Source: Streptomyces viridiviolaceus (lineage in GTDB: Bacteria > Actinomycetota > Actinomycetes > Streptomycetales > Streptomycetaceae). From it: a stretch of DNA of 64,000 nt. Position 1 is the first letter of the stretch, and every line of letters begins with the position of its first letter. Where the stretch lies: positions 124,001 to 188,000 of the forward strand of contig NZ_BMWA01000011.1 of assembly GCF_014650995.1 (NCBI RefSeq), given 5' to 3'. The notes below the pieces were generated by a model. It saw nothing but the letters and a program-made list of their open reading frames with translations. It was not told where the DNA came from and made no database searches. The position numbers and the translations under genes are program-made. Of the stretch, positions 54,070 to 63,426 are shown one piece after another.

Positions 54070-54858
54070 TCAGAGTTCCGCGTAGGCCACCGTCGCGTCG
54101 TCGTGCGTCTTGCCGCGGCCCAGGAACGTCCGCGTCCCCGCGTCGCCGCGCTCCAGCTCCCGCACCCGGTCCACCAACGCCCGTGCGCCCTCCTTGCGCA
54201 CGAGGCCGAAGCAGTCCGTCCAGTCGCCCTCCCGGAACTTCTCCACCCACCGCGTCGCTCCGTCCGTCAGCGCGGCCAGGGCCCGCACCCGGTCCCGCGG
54301 CAGCACCCCCGTCACCGCCCGGGCCGCCACCGACGGATCGGCCGCCGCCGTGAAGAAGCCGCCTTCCTTGTTGCGGAGGGTGGAGTCCACCAGCGCGTCC
54401 GTGGCGAGGGCCGAACGGGGCAGGCGGGCCAGCCGGTCGTCGAGGAGGGCCGTGACCGCGCCGTCGGGGGCCTCCACCAGCAGCGCCGAGTCCGACAGGA
54501 CCAGGTACTCGACCACGGTGGGCGACCAGCGGGCCAGAACCACCGTTGCCTGCGGTGTCCGCGGGTGAGAAAGCTCACAGGTTTCCGCGTGTGCCGCGGA
54601 GGTACGCGCGATGGCGCGGTGCAGGGCTTCGGCGAGGGGAACATCCGGGAGTGAAACGGTCAGTTCGGTCAGGGCGCCACCGAGGCGCGCTGTGAACCAG
54701 GGGACGGAATGCAGACAGCCCGTCCCGCCGGAGGGCGGTGTCACGCCGTCCAGCACGACGAGTGAACCGCCCTGTCCGGAGGCCGGTAGTCCGACGCTCG
54801 CGAAGTCCTCGTTGGGGCGGTCGGGACTGCCGGGTTCCGAGACGAGTTCCGTGCGCAT
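54070..54858 (-). CDS. PP2C-like protein phosphatase-fold protein
   Basis: A 262-residue PP2C_2-type protein: MRTELVSEPGSPDRPNEDFA, VVLDGVTPP, LALTDGATRWV, DDATVAY. Metal-binding Asp positions of PP2C are partly kept (NEDF, LDGV, TDGA, DDAT). Probably a cytosolic phosphatase. An earlier in-frame ATG at 54906 would add 16 residues. Confidence 0.8.
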   Translation of the reverse strand: MRTELVSEPGSPDRPNEDFASVGLPASGQGGSLVVLDGVTPPSGGTGCLHSVPWFTARLGGALTELTVSLPDVPLAEALHRAIARTSAAHAETCELSHPRTPQATVVLARWSPTVVEYLVLSDSALLVEAPDGAVTALLDDRLARLPRSALATDALVDSTLRNKEGGFFTAAADPSVAARAVTGVLPRDRVRALAALTDGATRWVEKFREGDWTDCFGLVRKEGARALVDRVRELERGDAGTRTFLGRGKTHDDATVAYAEL

Positions 54859-55293
54859 CCGGCCAGTCTGCACGACCCCTTCACACTGTCCGCAAAAGGC
54901 TGGCATCTCTTCCGGAATCGGCCCGGCAGCGCAGGTCAGGCGTCGGATTTGGGGTGGAATGCTTCACTCCGGGAACGCGTGGCGGCAAATAGTGCCATCG
55001 CCCGCCGCAGACGTCCAACCGGCACGCCGCGGGGGCAGGGTGCATGAGCCAGGGGAACTTGCTCCCCAACTCCCGTCCGGGGTTCACTCCTTCGGGTGGC
55101 GGGTCAGGTGATGCACGCCCACTGCCCACCGGCACTGGGAGGGTCGGGAACCGGTGGGGGGTCCTGCCCTGCTCATGGGTCTCCCCGCTCGACGCCGAGT
55201 CGGGTGCGGGGGAGCAGAGCTCGGGGGAGAGTGCATGCGCCGACCGGCCAGTTGACGGAGCGCCACCCGGGCCCACGGGTACACGAGTCAGGA
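54859..55293. other. Upstream region of the conservon
   Basis: 435 bp without a gene between the divergent PP2C-like gene and cvnA. It is hairpin-rich: AGGGGAACTTGCTCCCC at 55053-55069 can fold. I could not match it to a known riboswitch. Confidence 0.35.
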
Positions 55294-58194
55294 ATGCGAG
55301 CACCGGTGCAGAAGACGCGGCCTCGTCGCACAGGCAAGCAGACGACCCCCGCGGGGGGCGCGGAGCGGACCCCCGGCGTCACCGCCCCGGAAACGCCGGC
55401 GCCCCCCGTCGGCAAGGGCCGCCCGACCCACGTACGCAACCGGCTGATCGTCGCCGTGGCGGTCGTGGCCGCCGCCATCGCCGGAGCCGGAGCGCCCTCG
55501 GTCGTCGCCGCCTCCGGGCAACTGAGCGAGACCCAGGACCTGGTGACGCTCGCCGAGCGGACCCAGGACGCGCTGACCCTCGCCCACTCCCTCGCCGACG
55601 AGCGGGACGAGGTCACCTCCTACATCGCCGCAGGCCGCCCCAAGTCGAAGGCGCCGTCGGAGCAGCGCAGCGCCCGCGTGGACCGGCAGGTGGAGGAACT
55701 GGGCGCCGACACCGACACGCCCGCCTCCCTGCGCGAGGACCTCGACGCCATCGCGTCGCTGCGCCGAGCGGCCCTCACCGGGAAGAGCACCGCCCTCGAG
55801 GCGCACGAGGCGTACTCGGAGGCGATCGCCGAACTCCACGCCCTCGCCGAGGAACTGGCCGAGCAGCTGCCGCCCCGCGCGGGCGCCGGTGCGTACGCCC
55901 TGGCCGAGCTGGACACCGCCGTCCAGCAGGCCGCCGCCACCCGAGGGCTGCTGCTGGCGGCCCTGAACGTGCCGAGCAGCACCCAGACCGTCATCGACCC
56001 GATCACCGGCCTGCCGACCGAGACGACCACGTCCTCGGACGCCGAAGCCGAGCAGCGCGACGCGCTCGCCGCCGCCGCCCAGCAGGCCCGGGTGCGCTCC
56101 GACGCCGCCCTCGCCGACTTCCGCGAGGGCGCGCCGAAGAAGGCCCGGGACAGCTACGACGCCACGGTCACCGGCCCCGAGGTCAACTCCGCCGAGAAGT
56201 ACCTCGCCGGCCTCACCGACCAGCCCACCCTCTCCGACGACGACCTCGGCACCAGCGTGAAGAGGCTGGACGCCGCGCTGTCCGCCCGCGTCGACGCGAT
56301 GCGCGGTGCCGAGTCCGCGCTCTACGACAAGCGCACCAAGTCCCTGGAGCAGCTGCGCGACGACGACGTCACCGCGCTGGAGATCCGGATCGCCGCCCTC
56401 GGCGCCCTGATGCTGCTCGCCGTCGGCATCGCCACGGCCATGGCCCGCACCCTCACCCGCCCGCTCTCCGTGCTGCGCCGCGGCTCGGCCCGGCTCGCGG
56501 AAGCGGAGGACCCGACGGTCGAGGAGCCCGTCGCCTTCACCGGCCGCAACGACGAGTTCGCCCAGGTCGTCCGCTCCGTCAACGCCCTGCACGCGCACGC
56601 CGCCACCCTCGCCGAGCGCGTCACCACGCTGGAGGCCGACCGCAAGCACCTCGTCGGCCAGCGGCAGAAGATGGCCGACGCCCGCGAGGAGCTGCGCGCC
56701 GAACTGGCCGATTCCGCCGCCCAGCTGGAGGTCATGCGCAAGAGCATCGGCGGCACCTTCGTCAACCTCGCGCTGCGCACTCTCGGCCTGGTGGAGCGGC
56801 AACTGGCCGTCATCGAGAGCCTGGAGGAGCGCGAGCAGGACCCGGAGCGGCTGTCCACCCTGTTCAAGCTCGACCACTTCGCCACGGTCATGCGCCGGCA
56901 CAGTGAGAACCTCCTCGTGCTGGCCGGTACCGAGCACGTCCAGCACACCGCCGGGCCGGTGCCGCTGGTCGACGTCGTCCGGGCCGCCGTCAGCGAGATC
57001 GAGCGCTACGAGCGGGTCCGTATCGCCGCGCTGCCGCCCCACGCGCACGTGGCCGGTTTCGCCGCGGACGACCTCTCCCACCTGCTGGCCGAGCTGATGG
57101 AGAACGCCACCACGTTCTCGCCCCCGGACCTGCCCGTCGAGGTCTCCGGCTGGCTGCTGGAGAACGGCGAGGTCATGCTCTCCGTCCAGGACGAGGGCAT
57201 CGGCACGACCAGCGAGCGGCTGGAGCGGCTCAACGCCCGGCTCACCGACTTCGACCCGGACGCGCCCTACGACCAGGAGGGCGAGGACGGGCTCGGGCTC
57301 GGCCTGTACGTGGTGGCCCGGCTCGCCCACCGCCACGGGGCGCGGGTGCAGCTGAGGGAGCAGAAGCAGGGCGGTGTCGCGGCCGTCGTGGTGCTGCCGA
57401 AGATGCTGCTCGCGGCGGCACCGCCGGCCGCCGTCGCGCCGTCCGCCTCGCCGGTGGGCGAGGGCACCCACTCCTTCTCCCTGCCGGGAGCCGACGCGGA
57501 GGCCAACTCCAACGTCCTGCACGGCCGCGTGGAGAAGGGCGTCGACCCGCTGGTGGCCTCGGCGGAACAGGCCGTACGGCGCGCGGAGGCCGAGGCGGAG
57601 ACCCGAACCGGGAAGGACGCCGACACCGGGACCGGTACGGCGTCGCCCACTCCTCTGGCGGAGCGGGACTCGGCACCGGACGCCCCGGTGGAGGCCGGCG
57701 AGGCGCCCGCGGAGAAGCCGGCCGCCGCTGAGCCCGCCGAGGAGGCGACGGCCCGCGAGAAGCGCGAGGCCGCTCCCGGCAGCCCCGGCGCCCTCCCGGA
57801 CGAGACGACGATGGAGCTCCTGATCCCGGCACAGGCGACGGAGCCCGACCCCGCACCGGCAGCGGCACCCGACCCCTACGCCATCGGCCCCGACGCCCAC
57901 GAACGCACCGCGGACGAGGCCGCCGAGCCGGCCGAGCCCGTCACCGACAAGGGGCTGCCCAAGCGGACCCCGAAGCTCACCACACCCGCGTCGACACCGC
58001 GCCCGCGCACGGGTTCCGTCGACGCCGAGGCACTGCGCCGCCGCCTGGGCGGATTCCGCCGGGGGGCGGAGGCCGGGCGGCGCGATGTCGAGGCGGAGAT
58101 CGGCGACCGGACAGATCAGCACCAGGCGCCGACCGCCGCAGCAGGTACAACCGAAGAAGCCACGGGGGGCACTGTCGAGGAGGCAAGCAGTTGA
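55294..58194 (+). CDS. cvnA: Conservon sensor-like histidine kinase CvnA
   Basis: A 966-residue membrane protein, first gene of a conservon. TM1 about residues 49-70 (NRLIVAVAVVAAAIAGAG), extracytoplasmic nitrate/nitrite-sensor-type domain (about 75-355), TM2 about 361-385 (IAALGALMLLAVGIATAMA), HAMP, a dimerisation helix, and HATPase (about 589-703; LLAELMENATTFSPP, VQDEGIG, GLGLGLYVVARLA). The dimerisation helix has no typical HExxR. A 260-residue Glu/Ala/Pro-rich disordered tail follows. ATG 55294 chosen over GTG 55306. Confidence 0.9.
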   Translation: MRAPVQKTRPRRTGKQTTPAGGAERTPGVTAPETPAPPVGKGRPTHVRNRLIVAVAVVAAAIAGAGAPSVVAASGQLSETQDLVTLAERTQDALTLAHSLADERDEVTSYIAAGRPKSKAPSEQRSARVDRQVEELGADTDTPASLREDLDAIASLRRAALTGKSTALEAHEAYSEAIAELHALAEELAEQLPPRAGAGAYALAELDTAVQQAAATRGLLLAALNVPSSTQTVIDPITGLPTETTTSSDAEAEQRDALAAAAQQARVRSDAALADFREGAPKKARDSYDATVTGPEVNSAEKYLAGLTDQPTLSDDDLGTSVKRLDAALSARVDAMRGAESALYDKRTKSLEQLRDDDVTALEIRIAALGALMLLAVGIATAMARTLTRPLSVLRRGSARLAEAEDPTVEEPVAFTGRNDEFAQVVRSVNALHAHAATLAERVTTLEADRKHLVGQRQKMADAREELRAELADSAAQLEVMRKSIGGTFVNLALRTLGLVERQLAVIESLEEREQDPERLSTLFKLDHFATVMRRHSENLLVLAGTEHVQHTAGPVPLVDVVRAAVSEIERYERVRIAALPPHAHVAGFAADDLSHLLAELMENATTFSPPDLPVEVSGWLLENGEVMLSVQDEGIGTTSERLERLNARLTDFDPDAPYDQEGEDGLGLGLYVVARLAHRHGARVQLREQKQGGVAAVVVLPKMLLAAAPPAAVAPSASPVGEGTHSFSLPGADAEANSNVLHGRVEKGVDPLVASAEQAVRRAEAEAETRTGKDADTGTGTASPTPLAERDSAPDAPVEAGEAPAEKPAAAEPAEEATAREKREAAPGSPGALPDETTMELLIPAQATEPDPAPAAAPDPYAIGPDAHERTADEAAEPAEPVTDKGLPKRTPKLTTPASTPRPRTGSVDAEALRRRLGGFRRGAEAGRRDVEAEIGDRTDQHQAPTAAAGTTEEATGGTVEEASS

Positions 58195-58694
58195 CCGCGC
58201 CCAGTACCTTCGGACTGAGCAGTGAAGCCCGCAATCTGCACTGGCTGCTGACCAACCTCGTCGAGGAGGTGCCCGGCATCCTCTCGGTCGCGGTGGTCTC
58301 CTCGGACGGACTGCTGCTGCTCTCCTCCGACCCCGAGCGGAACGACGCGGCCCGGCAGGCCGGGACCGAGCGGCGCACCGGCCCGCGCGGCTCCGCCGCC
58401 GACCTGGCCACCATCGTCTCCGGCGTCGGCAGCCTGACCATCGGCGCGGCCCGGCTGATGGACTTCGGCGGGGTGAAGCACACGATGGTCGCGATGGACG
58501 AGGGCAGCCTGTTCGTCATGTCGATCAGCGACGGCTCACTGCTCGGCGTGCACGGCTCCGCGGACTGCGACATGAGCGTCGTCGCCTACCACATGGCGCT
58601 GTTCGTCGGCCGCGCCGGCCACGTCCTGACCCCCGAACTCCGCAGCGAGCTGCGGAAATCCCTGGAGTCCGAGTCGACGGGGAGTGCCCGATGA
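58191..58694 (+). CDS. cvnB: Conservon Roadblock/LC7 protein CvnB
   Basis: A 167-residue Roadblock/LC7 protein: LSSEARNLHWLLTNLVEEVP, VVSSDGLLLLSS, GSLFVMSISDGSLLGV. CvnB-type proteins act as GTPase-activating-like partners of CvnD. Start is TTG 58191 overlapping the cvnA TGA (TTGA), with GAGGAGG in front. Confidence 0.9.
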   Translation: MTAPSTFGLSSEARNLHWLLTNLVEEVPGILSVAVVSSDGLLLLSSDPERNDAARQAGTERRTGPRGSAADLATIVSGVGSLTIGAARLMDFGGVKHTMVAMDEGSLFVMSISDGSLLGVHGSADCDMSVVAYHMALFVGRAGHVLTPELRSELRKSLESESTGSAR

Positions 58695-59122
58695 GCAGTA
58701 GTCCCAGGAAGACCCCGAACAACCTCCCCGTACGTGGCGCGGACCGCAAGCCGGCCCGCGTACGTCCGTACTCGCTCACCGGCGGCCGTACCCGGTTCGG
58801 CCACGTGCTCCTCGTCGAGACCTTCGTGGGGACCACCGCCGCGCTCGAAGCCGCCGAGGAGCGCAGGGAACTGACGAACGGCCATCTCACCTCCCGCGTG
58901 ATGCCGGAGATGCGGGCCATCGTCGAACTGTGCCGCCGTATGCGTACGGTGGCCGAGATCGCCGCGCTGCTGAAGATGCCGCTCGGCGTGGTCCGCGTGC
59001 TCCTCAGCGACCTCGCGGACCAGGGAAAGATCCGTGTATACGGCACCGGAACCGGCCACGGCACGGGCCGTCCGGACCGCGCTCTGCTGGAAAGGGTGCT
59101 CAGTGGACTCCGTCGTCTCTGA
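58691..59122 (+). CDS. cvnC: Conservon DUF742 protein CvnC
   Basis: A 143-residue DUF742 protein with a C-terminal winged-helix-like part: MRTVAEIAALLKMPLGVVRV, LLSDLADQGKIRVY. Start ATG 58691 overlaps cvnB (ATGA). Confidence 0.9.
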   Translation: MSSSPRKTPNNLPVRGADRKPARVRPYSLTGGRTRFGHVLLVETFVGTTAALEAAEERRELTNGHLTSRVMPEMRAIVELCRRMRTVAEIAALLKMPLGVVRVLLSDLADQGKIRVYGTGTGHGTGRPDRALLERVLSGLRRL

Positions 59123-59744
59123 CGCCGCCGCCTTCGGCGTCTCCCCCCTCGTCGAGCCCGACGAGCCCGTACAGCCCTGGCAGACGGACCGCAACCGCGC
59201 CCCGATCGCGACGAAGATCGTGGTGGCGGGCGGGTTCGGTGTCGGCAAGACCACGCTGGTCACCTCCGTCTCGGAGATCACGCCCCTGCAGACCGAGGCG
59301 CTGATGACCGAGGCGAGCGAGGAGACCGACGACCTCACCGCCACGCCGGACAAGCTCACCACCACGGTGGCCATGGACTTCGGCCGCATCACGCTCGACG
59401 ACGACCTGGTGCTCTACCTGTTCGGCACGCCGGGCCAGCAGCGGTTCTGGTTCATGTGGGACGACCTGGTGCGCGGCGCGATCGGCGCCGTGGTGATGGC
59501 CGACACCCGCCGCCTGAAGGACAGCTTCCCGGCGCTCGACTACTTCGAGAGCTGCGGACTGCCCTACGTCGTCGCGGTCAACCACTTCGACGGCAGTGAG
59601 CTGTTCGAAGCGGAGGACGTGCGGGAGGCGTTGACGATCCCCGCGCACATACCTGTAATGATCATGGATGCGCGCCGTCGGATCTCGGTCATCGAGACCC
59701 TCTTGTCCCTCGTGGGCCACGCGCTCGACGAAACCCCCGAGTAG
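59103..59744 (+). CDS. cvnD: Conservon Ras-like GTPase CvnD
   Basis: A 213-residue small GTPase: P-loop GGFGVGKTTLVTSVSE, G3 GTPGQQRFWF, and NHFDG in place of the NKxD motif, typical of CvnD. Starts at GTG 59103, overlapping cvnC by 20 nt. Together the four proteins form a membrane-associated G-protein-like signalling unit. Confidence 0.92.
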   Translation: MDSVVSDAAAFGVSPLVEPDEPVQPWQTDRNRAPIATKIVVAGGFGVGKTTLVTSVSEITPLQTEALMTEASEETDDLTATPDKLTTTVAMDFGRITLDDDLVLYLFGTPGQQRFWFMWDDLVRGAIGAVVMADTRRLKDSFPALDYFESCGLPYVVAVNHFDGSELFEAEDVREALTIPAHIPVMIMDARRRISVIETLLSLVGHALDETPE

Positions 59745-59759
59745 GAGACGAACCCCCGC

Positions 59760-61022
59760 ATGCGGAAGATACTCGTCGTCGGAGCCGGTCAGTCCGGTCT
59801 CCAGCTCGCCCTCGGCCTCCAGTCGCACGGGTACGAGGTCACCCTGATGTCCAACCGGACCGCGGACGAGATCCGCACGGGCCGGGTCATGTCGACGCAG
59901 TGCATGTTCCACACGGCACTCCAGCACGAGCGCGACCTCCAGCTGAACTTCTGGGAGTCCCAGGCCCCGAAGATCGAAGGACTCGGCGTCTCGGTGGCGG
60001 CCCCCGGCTCCTTCGACCCGGGCCCGTCGCAGCGCGCGATCGACTGGTTGGGACGGCTCGACGGGTTCGCGCAGTCGGTGGACCAGCGGGTGAAGATGGC
60101 CGGCTGGATGGAGACCTTCGCCCAGCGCGGCGGCCAGCTGGTCATCCACGGCGCTGCGGTCGGCGACCTGGACTACTTCTCCCGCGCCTACGACCTCGTC
60201 CTGGTCTCGGCGGGCAAGGGCGAGCTGGTGCAGATGTTCGGCCGGGACGCGTCCCGCTCCCCGTACAGCGAGCCGCAGCGCGCGCTGGCGGTGGCCTACG
60301 TCCACGGCCTGGGCCCGCGCCCGGAGCACCCGGACACCGAGGCCGTCCGCTGCAACCTGGTGCCCGGCGTCGGCGAGATGTTCATCATGCCGACCTTCAC
60401 CACCTCCGGCCGCGCCGACATCCTGTTCTGGGAGGGCATACCCGGCGGCCCCCTCGACGCCTTCAAGGACGTGAAGGACCCGGGGGAGCACCTCTCCCTG
60501 ACCCTGGAACTCATGGAGAAGTTCCTCCCCTGGGAGTACGCGCGGGCCACCAAGGTCGAACTGACCGACGCCGGCGGCACCCTCGCCGGCCGCTACGCAC
60601 CCACCGTCCGCAACCCCATCGGCCGCCTGCCCGGCGGCGGCCTGGTCCTGGGCGTCGCCGACGTGGTCGTCGCCAACGACCCGATCACCGGCCAGGGCTC
60701 GAACTCCGCCTCCAAGTGCGCCGCCTCCTACCTCGCCTCGATCCTGGAGAACGGCGAGAAGGAGTTCGACGAGTCCTGGATGCAGTCGACCTTCGACCGC
60801 TACTGGGAGACGGCCCAGCACGTCACCAAGTGGACGAACGCCATGCTCGCCCCGCCGCCGGAGCACATCCTGAACCTCATCGGCGCCGCCGGCCAGCTCC
60901 AGCCGGTCGCGGACCGCTTCGCCAACGGCTTCAACAACCCGGCCGACTTCGAGAACTTCTTCTACGAGCCGCAGAAGACCGAGGCCTACCTGGCGGAGGT
61001 CTCCGGCGCCGCGGGCGCGTAA
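59760..61022 (+). CDS. Styrene/indole monooxygenase-like FAD oxygenase
   Basis: A 420-residue class E flavin monooxygenase-like protein: N-terminal FAD motif ILVVGAGQSGLQLALGL, MSTQCMFHTALQHERDLQLNFW, and FAD ribityl region GVADVVVANDPITGQGSN. StyA-type enzymes need a separate NADH-flavin reductase, which is not encoded here. It follows cvnD after 15 bp and probably is its effector gene. Its 3' end overlaps the convergent NlpC/P60 gene by 37 bp. Confidence 0.86.
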   Translation: MRKILVVGAGQSGLQLALGLQSHGYEVTLMSNRTADEIRTGRVMSTQCMFHTALQHERDLQLNFWESQAPKIEGLGVSVAAPGSFDPGPSQRAIDWLGRLDGFAQSVDQRVKMAGWMETFAQRGGQLVIHGAAVGDLDYFSRAYDLVLVSAGKGELVQMFGRDASRSPYSEPQRALAVAYVHGLGPRPEHPDTEAVRCNLVPGVGEMFIMPTFTTSGRADILFWEGIPGGPLDAFKDVKDPGEHLSLTLELMEKFLPWEYARATKVELTDAGGTLAGRYAPTVRNPIGRLPGGGLVLGVADVVVANDPITGQGSNSASKCAASYLASILENGEKEFDESWMQSTFDRYWETAQHVTKWTNAMLAPPPEHILNLIGAAGQLQPVADRFANGFNNPADFENFFYEPQKTEAYLAEVSGAAGA

Positions 61023-62152
61023 GCGGCGGCGTACCCCGCGTCGGACCCGTCCGTCGCCCCCGCGGGGAGCCTCGGCGGAACGTACCGCCGCACGGGCTCC
61101 CCGGCGGGGTCGGGCCGCACGGCGCCCAGGACCGGGTTGGCCGCGATGGGCGAAACCTTGACCCTGGCGCCGGGACGCGGAGCCTGGACGACCATCCCGC
61201 CGCCCAGGTACATCGCCACGTGGGTGGCCTCGGGGAAGTAGACGACGAGGTCACCCGGGCGCAGCTCGCCGAGCGGGACGCGCTGCAGCCGGGCCCACTG
61301 CTCCTGGCTGGTCCGCGGGATCGGCGTCCCGGCCCGCTCCCACGCCTGGGACGTCAGTCCCGAGCAGTCGTACGACGCCGGGCCCTCCGCGCCCCACTGG
61401 TACGGCTTCCCGACCTGCTCCACCGCGAAGCGCACCGCCCGGTCGCCCGCCGCGGAGGGCTTGCCGTCGCCGCTCAGCGCCCCGGACGCGATGAACCGTT
61501 CCTGCGCCTTCGCGATGCCGGCCGCCTCGAACGCGGCCAGCTCGGTCAGCTTCCGCGGGGTGAGCGAGGCGAGCAGTTTTTCGACGTCCCGGAGCCGGTC
61601 GTCCACGTCGTCCCGCTGCTTCTTCTGCTGCTCGGCGAGGGCGATGTGCCCGTCGAGGGCCTTGCGGGCCCGGCGGGCCAGCTCGTCCGCCTTCCTCTCG
61701 TTCCCGGTCAGCCGGCCCACCGTCTCGGCCCGCTTCCGCGCCAGCTGCCCGATGACATGGCCCTGGTCGAGCGCGCGCTGCGGATCGCGGGCCAGCAGCA
61801 GCCGTACGTAGGGGGAGAGGTCGCTGCTGTTCTGGTACTGCTGCCGGGCCAGCCGCCCCGCCGCGCCGCGGCTGTCGTGCAGGGACAGCCGGGCCCGGGC
61901 CAGCTCGGCGTCCAGGCGCTTCACCTCGGCGCGCTGCTTCTTCAGCCGCTCCTCGGTGCCGTTGTAGGTCTCGGTGGCCTTCTCGGCCTCCCGGTACAAC
62001 CGCTGAAGATCCGTCAGCAGCTCGGCGACGGTGCGCTCGGCGGGTCGGGCGGGTCCGGCGGGTTCGGGACCGGCCTCGGCGGGCACGGGTGCGAGGACGA
62101 TCCCGGTCGCCACCGCCGTCGTGCACACCAGACGCAGAAGCCTTCCTGACAC
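60986..62152 (-). CDS. Secreted NlpC/P60 peptidoglycan hydrolase
   Basis: A 388-residue protein: signal peptide (RLLRLVCTTAVATGIVLAPV then AEAG), long coiled coil (about 40-230), and NlpC/P60 domain with Cys in YDCSGLTSQAWE, His in THVAMYLG and the usual GDLVVY. It cleaves the D-Glu-DAP bond in cell-wall peptides. GTG 62152 lies behind GGAGGTGATGAC. Confidence 0.93.
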   Translation of the reverse strand: MSGRLLRLVCTTAVATGIVLAPVPAEAGPEPAGPARPAERTVAELLTDLQRLYREAEKATETYNGTEERLKKQRAEVKRLDAELARARLSLHDSRGAAGRLARQQYQNSSDLSPYVRLLLARDPQRALDQGHVIGQLARKRAETVGRLTGNERKADELARRARKALDGHIALAEQQKKQRDDVDDRLRDVEKLLASLTPRKLTELAAFEAAGIAKAQERFIASGALSGDGKPSAAGDRAVRFAVEQVGKPYQWGAEGPASYDCSGLTSQAWERAGTPIPRTSQEQWARLQRVPLGELRPGDLVVYFPEATHVAMYLGGGMVVQAPRPGARVKVSPIAANPVLGAVRPDPAGEPVRRYVPPRLPAGATDGSDAGYAAAYAPAAPETSAR

Positions 62153-62255
62153 GTCATCACCTCCGATGCGGAGCGGCCCGTCCACTCCGCACGGCGAGCA
62201 TCAGACGTGTGCACGCGGTGCGTGCGTCAAGCATGCGCGGTTCGGCGGAACGGGA

Positions 62256-62573
62256 TCACCCTTCCGCGTCGTCCGGCTTGACGGACGGCGTGGCGTCTGG
62301 CTTCGACCAGGGCCACCTCCGGCGGCCGCCCTTCTTGCCCGTGGGGTCGTAGGCGTACTTCCAGCGGGCGAACCCGATCCGGCCGCCTCCCTCGCGCGGG
62401 ACACGGCGGTAGACCAGCACCGTGGGCGGCCCGCCGTCCGGGGCCGGGACCGGGATGCGGTACGTCTTCGGCGGGTGCCCGGTCATCCCGACGAGCACGG
62501 GCAGCACCCGCCCGTCCATGGGGCCGCCCTCGAAGGGGGTGTCTTCGCTCTTCACGGCACCAGTGTCAGACAT
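62256..62573 (-). CDS. Hypothetical protein, 105 residues
   Basis: Starts MSDTGAVKSEDTPFEGGPMD and ends with a basic/acidic tail (KKGGRRRWPW, PDDAEG). No domain recognised. It overlaps the end of the TetR gene by 8 bp, so both are cotranscribed. Confidence 0.75.
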   Translation of the reverse strand: MSDTGAVKSEDTPFEGGPMDGRVLPVLVGMTGHPPKTYRIPVPAPDGGPPTVLVYRRVPREGGGRIGFARWKYAYDPTGKKGGRRRWPWSKPDATPSVKPDDAEG

Positions 62574-63219
62574 CCGCCGCCAGCGCCTCGACCAGCGCCT
62601 CGGTCTGCGGGTCGCGCCGCGCGGTGACGCTCAGCACGGCAACGAACTGGTCCACGAGCCACTCCCGCAGCTCCTCGACGGGCGGCTGCTTGCCCTCGTC
62701 CAGCCAGATCAGGGAGGCCGCCTCCACGGCCGTGATCCACATCCGGACGGTCATCCGCAGCCGGGGGCCGGGCTCGGTGACCTCCAGGTGGCTCATGATG
62801 TGCTCGGCGGCGGCCCGGCGCACGCCGTCCACGATGGCCGTGGTCCGCGAGGTCTCGGCCACGCTGCCGCCGCGCAGCAGGGCGCTGAAGCCGGTGTCGT
62901 GCTGGTCCACGAAGGCCAGATACCGGTCCAGGGCCCGGGACAGGCGGGCCAGCAGCGGGCCGTTGCGGGGTTCGTCGAAGCACAGCCGCAGCTCGTCGGC
63001 GGCCGACCGGAGGGCGGCCTCGTACAGCTGCTGCTTGCCGCCGGGGAAGTACCGGTACACCAGGGGGCGAGAGACCCCGGCCCGCTCCGCCACGTCGTCC
63101 AGGGAGACCTCCTCCGGCGGCCGGTGCGCGAAGAGGGCGAGCGCGGCGTCGAGCAGCTGACTGCGGCGCTCCTCGACGCTGAGCCGGCGGTAGGCGGGGG
63201 TGGGGGCCTGCGGGGTCAT
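62566..63219 (-). CDS. TetR-family transcriptional regulator
   Basis: A 217-residue TetR: HTH in SLDDVAERAGVSRPLVYRYF followed by PGGKQQLYEAALRS. ATG 63219. The AurF-like gene upstream on the same strand is separated by 207 bp and the repeat element. Target unknown. Confidence 0.88.
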   Translation of the reverse strand: MTPQAPTPAYRRLSVEERRSQLLDAALALFAHRPPEEVSLDDVAERAGVSRPLVYRYFPGGKQQLYEAALRSAADELRLCFDEPRNGPLLARLSRALDRYLAFVDQHDTGFSALLRGGSVAETSRTTAIVDGVRRAAAEHIMSHLEVTEPGPRLRMTVRMWITAVEAASLIWLDEGKQPPVEELREWLVDQFVAVLSVTARRDPQTEALVEALAADV

Positions 63220-63302
63220 GAACCGCAGCGTAATCGCTCCGCTTCCGGGGCCGGGTGCGGCCGTTGTGCGAGCGGCGGCCGAAAGGTGCCGTCCGGTGCG
63301 GT

Positions 63303-63409
63303 GGGCGGGGGCGGGTCGCGCGGTCCGGCGCTGCGGGGTGCCTCCCCGCTCTCGGCTTCGCTCGAGCGGGGGGACCCCCATCGCCCACCCGTGCCGCCCT
63401 GCGGCACGG
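63303..63409 (-). repeat. Dispersed repeat element, copy 3 (inverted, about 107 bp)
   Basis: Reverse complement begins GGGCGGCACGGGTGGGCGATG-like, contains CCGCTCGAGCGAAGCCGAG and ends in GCGCGACCCGCCCC; clearly homologous to 37866-37968. Confidence 0.8.
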
Positions 63410-63426
63410 CGGCCAGCGGCCGCGTC

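Noticed and set aside
55053..55250. Possible c-di-AMP (ydaO-type) riboswitch before cvnA
   Set aside because: Folding potential is present but I could not find the conserved ydaO core on either strand.
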